The notes under the pieces were generated by a model. It was not told the DNA's origin. It searched no databases and worked only from the letters and a program-made list of their open reading frames with translations. From assembly GCF_039537705.1 (NCBI RefSeq), contig NZ_BAABBA010000001.1, forward strand, positions 248,001 through 312,000: a DNA stretch of 64,000 bases. The letters run 5' to 3'. This document shows, in pieces, positions 59,318 through 64,000 of the stretch (position 1 is its first letter; each line of letters begins with the position of its first letter). Both the position numbers and the translations under genes were made by a program. The DNA comes from Georgenia daeguensis. GTDB lineage: Bacteria > Actinomycetota > Actinomycetes > Actinomycetales > Actinomycetaceae.

Positions 59318-60027
59318 TGTCCGCCGCGGGCGCCCGGATCGGCGTCGTCACCTTCCCCGGCACCCTCGACGACCGCGACGCCGCCCGCGCGGTGCGTCTC
59401 GCGGGCGCCGAGCCGGTCTCGCTCTGGCACGCGGACGCGGACCTGCACGGCGTCGACGCGGTCATCCTGCCCGGCGGCTTCTCCTACGGCGACTACCTGC
59501 GCTGCGGCGCCATCGCTCGCTTCGCCCCCGTGATGACCGAGGTGGTCGACGCGGCCCGCGGCGGCCTGCCGGTGCTCGGCATCTGCAACGGCTTCCAGAT
59601 CCTGTGCGAGGCGCACCTGCTGCCCGGCGCGCTGATCCGCAACGACCACCAGCGCTTCATCTGCCGCGACCAGCAGCTGCGCGTGGTCAACGACTCCACG
59701 GCCTGGACCTCGGACCTCAAGGCCGGCCAGGTCATCACCGTCCCGCTCAAGAACGGCGAGGGCGGCTTCGTCGCCGACGACGCCACGCTCGACCGCCTCG
59801 AGGGCGAGGGGCAGGTCGTCTTCCGCTACGAGGGGCTCAACCCCAACGGGTCGCTGCGCGACATCGCCGGCGTGAGCAACGAGCGCGGCAACGTCGTGGG
59901 CCTCATGCCGCACCCGGAGCACGCCGTCGAGCCGGGCTTCGGCCCGGACATGGGCGGGGCGCCGCGCGCCGGGACCGACGGCCTGAAGCTGTTCACCTCG
60001 GTGATCGGCTCCCTCGTCAACGCCTGA
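59317..60027 (+). CDS. purQ: Phosphoribosylformylglycinamidine synthase subunit PurQ (glutaminase)
   Basis: A 236-residue class I glutamine amidotransferase subunit that passes ammonia to PurL. Nucleophile Cys in VLGICNGFQILCEA (about 89), LPGGFSYGDYLRCGAI, the His/Glu pair in GLMPHPEHAVEP (about 195-197). Follows purS with a one-base overlap. The next gene is alanine dehydrogenase on the other strand, so purL is not in this unit. Confidence 0.94.
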   Translation: MSAAGARIGVVTFPGTLDDRDAARAVRLAGAEPVSLWHADADLHGVDAVILPGGFSYGDYLRCGAIARFAPVMTEVVDAARGGLPVLGICNGFQILCEAHLLPGALIRNDHQRFICRDQQLRVVNDSTAWTSDLKAGQVITVPLKNGEGGFVADDATLDRLEGEGQVVFRYEGLNPNGSLRDIAGVSNERGNVVGLMPHPEHAVEPGFGPDMGGAPRAGTDGLKLFTSVIGSLVNA

Positions 60028-60036
60028 CCGGGCCGG

Positions 60037-61194
60037 TCACGCGGACCGCTGACCGGAGTTCGTGGCGCGCACGGGGGGCCGGTCCAGCACCTCCGCCAGC
60101 GGCGTCGCGTCCAGCCCGTGCGCCGCGGCGACCGGCGCGCACACGACCGTCCCGTCATGGGTGTTCAGCCCCCGGGCGAGCGCCGGGTCCGCGCGCATGG
60201 CGTCGCGCCACCCGCGCCCGGCGAGCTCGAGAGCGTAGGGCACCGTGACGTTGGTCAGGGCGTAGGTCGAGGTGTGCGGCACGGCGCCCGGCATGTTGGC
60301 CACGCAGTAGTACACGACGTCGTGCACCCGGTACGTGGGGTCGCTGTGCGTGGTGGGCCGCGCGCCCTCGAAGCACCCGCCCTGGTCGATCGCGATGTCG
60401 ACCACCACGGCCCCCGGCCTCATCCGGCTCACCTGCTCGTCCGTGACCAGCTTCGGCGCCCGCGCCCCGCGCACGAGGACCGCGCCGATGACGAGGTCGG
60501 CGTCCGCGATCGCCCGGTCGATCTCGTAGGCGTTGGACGCGACGGTCTGGCAGTGGCCCTGGTAGATCGCGTCGGCGTGGCGGAGCTTGGCGAGGTCCTT
60601 GTCCAGCAGCAGCACCTCCGCCTGCATGCCGATCGCGATCGCGGCCGCATTCATCCCGGCCACCCCGGCGCCGATGACGACCACCTTCGCGGCGTAGACG
60701 CCCGAGACGCCGCCCAGGAGCACCCCGCGCCCGCCCTCGGAGCTCAGCAGGGTGTGGGCGCCCACCATGGGCGCCAGCCGGCCGGCGACCTCGCTCATGG
60801 GCGCCAGCAGCGGCAGGCTGCCGTCGGGCAGCTCGACCGTCTCGTAGGCGACCGCCGTGACCTTGCGGGTGAGCAGCTCCTCCGTCAGGCGCCGGTCCGC
60901 CGCCAGGTGGAGGAACGTGAAGAGGGTCTGCCCCTCCCGCATGCGGTGGTACTCCTCCGGCACCGGCTCCTTGACCTTCAGGACCAGGTCGGCGGCCTCC
61001 CACGTCTCGTCCGGGCCCGGCAGCACCGTGGCGCCCGCGGCGGTGTAGTCCCCGTCGGGGATCGCGGAGCCCGTGCCGGCGCCGGCCTCGACGTACACCT
61101 CGTGCCCCGCCCGGACCAGCTGGTCGACGCCGGAAGGGGTCATGGCGACGCGCAGCTCGGTGTCCTTGACCTCGCGGGGAACGGAGATCCGCAT
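60037..61194 (-). CDS. ald: Alanine dehydrogenase
   Basis: A 385-residue NAD-dependent enzyme that interconverts L-alanine and pyruvate plus ammonia. N-terminal RISVPREVKDTELRVAMTP, KVKEPVPEEYHRM (catalytic Lys region), FLHLAADRRLTEELL with the catalytic His, GAGVAGMNAAAIA cofactor loop, DIAIDQGGCFEGARPTTH and CVANMPGAVPHTSTYALTN. Slightly over the usual 370 residues. ATG 61194 is preceded by AAGGA about ten bases upstream. It ends 10 nt past the purQ stop, convergent. Confidence 0.94.
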   Translation of the reverse strand: MRISVPREVKDTELRVAMTPSGVDQLVRAGHEVYVEAGAGTGSAIPDGDYTAAGATVLPGPDETWEAADLVLKVKEPVPEEYHRMREGQTLFTFLHLAADRRLTEELLTRKVTAVAYETVELPDGSLPLLAPMSEVAGRLAPMVGAHTLLSSEGGRGVLLGGVSGVYAAKVVVIGAGVAGMNAAAIAIGMQAEVLLLDKDLAKLRHADAIYQGHCQTVASNAYEIDRAIADADLVIGAVLVRGARAPKLVTDEQVSRMRPGAVVVDIAIDQGGCFEGARPTTHSDPTYRVHDVVYYCVANMPGAVPHTSTYALTNVTVPYALELAGRGWRDAMRADPALARGLNTHDGTVVCAPVAAAHGLDATPLAEVLDRPPVRATNSGQRSA

Positions 61195-61339
61195 GGTGAC
61201 CACGTCCTTGTGGTGGTGGGCGGCGACCGGTGGTCGCCCTGCGCACGGCAGTCTACGGTCGCCAACCGTCCTTCGTCGGCCGCATCTGCGTGCAAGAATT
61301 CCCGCAGGCGGGCGCCCCCGGCCCCGAGAAGGAGCAACG

Positions 61340-61894
61340 ATGACCGATCTCGACACGTCCCTGAGCGGTGAGTGGGTCTTCGACCCCAGCCACACACGGA
61401 TCGGCTTCTCCGCACGGCACGCGATGGTGACCAAGGTCCGAGGGGCGTTCAACGACGTCGACGGTCGCATCCACGTCGAGGCGGGAGACCCCTCGAAGTC
61501 CTCCGTCGTGGTGACGCTGAAGGCCGCCAGCGTCGACACCCGCAACGCCCAGCGTGACGAGCACCTGCGCAGCCCTGACTTCTTCGACGCCGAGCGGTTC
61601 CCGGACATCGTCTTCCGCAGCACCACCATCGACGAGGTCGAGGACAACGCCTACATGGTGGTGGGGGACCTGACGATCCGCGACGTGACCAAGCAGGTCG
61701 CCATCCCGCTGGAGGCCACGGGCGTGCACCGTGACGCCGAGGGCAGGCTGCGCGCGGGCTTCGAGGGCACGCGGCGGGTCAACCGCCGTGACTGGGGCCT
61801 GGAGTGGCAGGTCGCGCTCGACACCGGCGGTGTGCTCGTCTCGGAGAAGATCAACCTCGAGTTCGAGATCTCCGCGGTGAAGGTGGAGGACTGA
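61340..61894 (+). CDS. YceI family lipid-binding-like protein
   Basis: A 184-residue cytosolic YceI-fold protein with no signal peptide. SGEWVFDPSHTRIGFSARHA (strand A with the conserved His), FNDVDGRIHVEAGD, DEHLRSPDFFDAERFP and VVGDLTIRDVTKQV, typical of the beta-barrel that holds an isoprenoid-like ligand. Function in actinomycetes is not settled. GAAGGAG precedes the ATG by eight bases. Divergent from ald. Confidence 0.88.
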   Translation: MTDLDTSLSGEWVFDPSHTRIGFSARHAMVTKVRGAFNDVDGRIHVEAGDPSKSSVVVTLKAASVDTRNAQRDEHLRSPDFFDAERFPDIVFRSTTIDEVEDNAYMVVGDLTIRDVTKQVAIPLEATGVHRDAEGRLRAGFEGTRRVNRRDWGLEWQVALDTGGVLVSEKINLEFEISAVKVED

Positions 61895-61966
61895 CGGCGC
61901 TACCGCGCTGACCGACACCTCACGACGGAGGCCGCACGGATGTGACGCGTGCGCGAGGGCGACCCG

Positions 61967-63631
61967 TCACACCGGACGCTCGGTGAGCTGCCCGCCGGCC
62001 AGCTGCCAGCGGCGGGTCGCGCGCACCCCGGCGAGCATGCGCCGGTCGTGCGTGACGAGCAGGACGGTGCCCGGGAAAGACTCGATCGCCTGCTCGAGCT
62101 GGAGGATCGCGGGCAGGTCGAGATGGTTGGTCGGCTCGTCGAGCACCAGCAGGTTCGTGCCGCGCGCCTGCAGCAGCGCCAGGGCCGCCCGGGTCCGCTC
62201 GCCGGGGGAGAGGGACGCCGCCGGGCGCACGGCGTGCTCGCCGCCGAGCCCGAACTTCGCGAGCAGGGTGCGCACGTCCGCCTCGCTCCAGTCCGGCAGC
62301 AGCCGACCGAAGGTCGCGGCCACCGGCACCGGCTCGTCGAACATCGCCCGCGCCTGGTCGACCTCGCCGACGGCGACGCCGGCTCCCAGCGCCGCCCGCC
62401 CCTCGTCGGGCGCGAGCCGCTCCAGCAGCAGGGCGAGCAGCGTGGACTTGCCCGAGCCGTTCGCGCCGGTGACGACCACGCGGTCGCCGTAGCCGACCTG
62501 CGTGGTGACCGGCCCGAGCGTGAAGCCGCCGCGGCGCACGACCGCGCCGTCGAGCACCGCCACCACCGTGCCCGAGCGGGGCGCCCGGGCGATCGACATC
62601 TGCAGCTCCCACTCCTTGCGGGGCTCCTCGACCTGCTCCCTCTCGAGGCGTTCGATCGCCCGCCGCGACTGGCTGACCTTGGCGGCCTGCTTCTCCGAGA
62701 CGGCGACGGCGTGGGCCTTGATGTGCTTGTCCGGCTCCCGGGCGGCCTTCTTGCGGGCGTTGCGCACGCCCTTGTCCACCCAGGACTTCTGCGTCTGCAC
62801 GCGGTCCTTGAGGCCCGCGACCTTGCCCGCGTACTCCTCGTAGGCCTCCCGGGCCCGGAGCCGGGCCAGCTCGCGCTCGGCGAGGTAGGCGTCGTACCCG
62901 CCGTCGTAGACGGCGACCTGCTGCTGGGCGAGGTCCAGCTCGATGATCCCGGTGACCGTGCGGGCGAGGAACTCCCGGTCGTGGCTGACGACGACGAGCG
63001 GCGCGCGGGTCTCGGCGACGAACCGCTCGAGACGGTCCAGGCCCGCCAGGTCGAGGTCGTTGGTCGGCTCGTCGAGCAGGAGGACGTCGAACCGGGAGAG
63101 CACGAGGGCGGCGAGGCCGACGCGGGCGGCCTCCCCGCCGGAGAGCGTGGTGGTCAGCGCGTCGAGCGGGACGCCCAGCCCGACGTCCGCCGCCGCGGCC
63201 GCGGCCCGGTCGTCCAGGTCGGCGCCGCCGAGGGCCAGCCAACGCTCGAGGGCGACGGCGTAGGCGTCGGCCACCGCGGCGTCGTCGTGCCGCTCGGCCA
63301 TCGCCGTCGCGGCGCGGTCGAGCTCCGCCGTCGCCGCACCGACCCCGGTCCGCCGGTGCAGCAGCTCCAGCACGGTCTCGCCCGGGCGCCGCTCCGGCTC
63401 CTGCGCGAGGTAGCCGACGCTCGCGTGCGGGGGCGCGAGCGTGGCGCTGCCCTCGAGGTCGGCCTGCGAGGGCAGGCCGGCCAGCGCGGTGAGCAGGGTG
63501 GACTTGCCGGCGCCGTTCGCGCCGACGAGCCCCCACACGTCACCGGGGGCGATGGTCACGGTGAGGTCGGAGAAGAGCCGGCGCACCCCGTGGGACGCGC
63601 CGAACCCCGAGACGTGCAGGGAGGCCGGCAT
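61967..63631 (-). CDS. ABC-F family ATP-binding protein
   Basis: A 554-residue ABC-F protein with two ATP domains and no membrane part, so a ribosome-acting factor rather than a transporter. Domain 1: GANGAGKSTLLTALAG, signature LSGGEAARVGLA, LLLDEPTNDLDLAG. Domain 2: GANGSGKSTLLALL, signature LSPGERTRAALA, LVLDEPTNHLDLP. A linker of about 80 residues rich in Arg/Lys (AREAYEEYAGKVAGLKDR) fits the P-site tRNA-interacting motif. Both Walker B regions keep the Glu. Could be a translation factor or antibiotic resistance; no drug specificity is shown. Confidence 0.88.
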   Translation of the reverse strand: MPASLHVSGFGASHGVRRLFSDLTVTIAPGDVWGLVGANGAGKSTLLTALAGLPSQADLEGSATLAPPHASVGYLAQEPERRPGETVLELLHRRTGVGAATAELDRAATAMAERHDDAAVADAYAVALERWLALGGADLDDRAAAAAADVGLGVPLDALTTTLSGGEAARVGLAALVLSRFDVLLLDEPTNDLDLAGLDRLERFVAETRAPLVVVSHDREFLARTVTGIIELDLAQQQVAVYDGGYDAYLAERELARLRAREAYEEYAGKVAGLKDRVQTQKSWVDKGVRNARKKAAREPDKHIKAHAVAVSEKQAAKVSQSRRAIERLEREQVEEPRKEWELQMSIARAPRSGTVVAVLDGAVVRRGGFTLGPVTTQVGYGDRVVVTGANGSGKSTLLALLLERLAPDEGRAALGAGVAVGEVDQARAMFDEPVPVAATFGRLLPDWSEADVRTLLAKFGLGGEHAVRPAASLSPGERTRAALALLQARGTNLLVLDEPTNHLDLPAILQLEQAIESFPGTVLLVTHDRRMLAGVRATRRWQLAGGQLTERPV

Positions 63632-63740
63632 GGAGCGAGCGTACGTTCCTGCCGGCCCCGCCCGTGCCGCGTGCCCCGCCCCGGGTGACAGCGGTCAGCG
63701 GGCGGGCGGGCGACGCCTGAGGCCGGCGGGTCGCCGCTGC

Positions 63741-64000
63741 CTACAGGTGGCGGTCGGCGTAGACCCGGAGCGCGTCCCGCACGAAGGCCGCCCCCTCGGC
63801 GCCGCCGTAGTTCGCGCCGAACCGGGGGTCGGCGACGTACATCTCGCCGAGACCGACGACGTACTCCCTCGCCGGCCCGCCGGAGCCGTTGCGCGGCGTG
63901 CCGGGGATGCCGGCGAGCCACTCGACGTGACGCCGCGCGAGTGCCTGCGCCTCGTCGCCGTCGGGGGCGAGCCCACCGGCCGCGGCGGCCGTCCAGCCGG
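63741..64000 (-). CDS. MerR-family regulator, TipAS-domain C-terminus (partial)
   Basis: The C-terminal 85 residues of a larger gene that enters from the right edge. EAQALARRHVEWLAGIPG and GLGEMYVADPRFGANYGG (Met-Tyr-Val-Ala-Asp-x-Arg-Phe) are characteristic of TipAS, the drug-binding domain of TipAL-type MerR regulators, followed by FVRDALRVYADRHL and stop. The HTH lies outside the window. Such regulators bind thiopeptides and switch on drug-export genes. It ends 110 nt from the divergent-facing ABC-F gene start, on the same strand. Confidence 0.72.
   Translation of the reverse strand, partial: GWTAAAAGGLAPDGDEAQALARRHVEWLAGIPGTPRNGSGGPAREYVVGLGEMYVADPRFGANYGGAEGAAFVRDALRVYADRHL

Overview
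The window is very GC-rich (the coding third positions are almost all G or C), densely packed and rich in GTG starts and 4-base stop/start overlaps. Gene content points to a Gram-positive actinomycete: GTP-type PEP carboxykinase beside a RamB-like regulator, a DUF222/HNH protein, a HAIR-type operator before clpB, a TAP-like secreted hydrolase, and PAS-GAF-SpoIIE-STAS partner switching. A member of the Micrococcales (Georgenia/Cellulomonas-like) is my best guess, but this is inference. The region looks chromosomal and mostly core. I see no insertion sequence, prophage, CRISPR array, rRNA or tRNA.

Layout. 1-3.5 kb: the start of a HIT protein, a prolyl oligopeptidase and a frameshifted alpha/beta hydrolase, all on the minus strand. 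3.6-16.7 kb, minus strand: one long catabolic region read from high to low coordinates. It runs from a LIV-type solute-binding lipoprotein through a strong hairpin, livG-livF-livH-livM, an acyl-CoA ligase, a TetR regulator, 3-hydroxybutyrate dehydrogenase and an alpha/beta hydrolase, to a second unit (AtoE-type transporter, scoA, scoB, thiolase) that ends in a perfect hairpin terminator. Together these genes can take up a short-chain hydroxy- or oxo-acid, oxidise 3-hydroxybutyrate to acetoacetate, activate it with CoA and cleave it to acetyl-CoA. 17-21 kb: a secreted TAP-like peptidase, an amidase, a 58-bp repeat block and two small proline-rich proteins. 21-26 kb: a glycosyltransferase overlapping a proton-pumping pyrophosphatase with an unusual N-terminus, and an acyltransferase-3 membrane protein. 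26-30 kb: clpB behind a HAIR operator, and a serine hydrolase.

30-40 kb: two DUF4190-like membrane proteins, exonuclease III, a short-chain dehydrogenase, DUF222/HNH, pyrE, a HAD phosphatase, a PH-like membrane protein, a SpoU methyltransferase and fructose-bisphosphate aldolase. 40-46 kb: three STAS anti-anti-sigma proteins around a PAS-GAF-PP2C-HATPase fusion, interleaved with purA, followed by a TetR gene with a palindromic operator. 46-50 kb: a RamB-like regulator divergent from pck, with a palindrome inside the shared promoter. 50-64 kb: DUF2249, purD, gnd, a metallophosphatase, purC, a fatty-acid desaturase with overlapping palindromes upstream, a cysteine hydrolase/nucleoside hydrolase pair, purS-purQ, alanine dehydrogenase, YceI, an ABC-F protein and the tail of a TipAS-type regulator.

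The most system-like finding is the ketone-body/hydroxybutyrate cluster, in which an ABC importer of the amino-acid class is translationally chained (seven consecutive 4-base overlaps) to acyl-CoA and 3-hydroxybutyrate enzymes. The RamB-like/pck pair would supply gluconeogenesis from the acetyl-CoA it yields.
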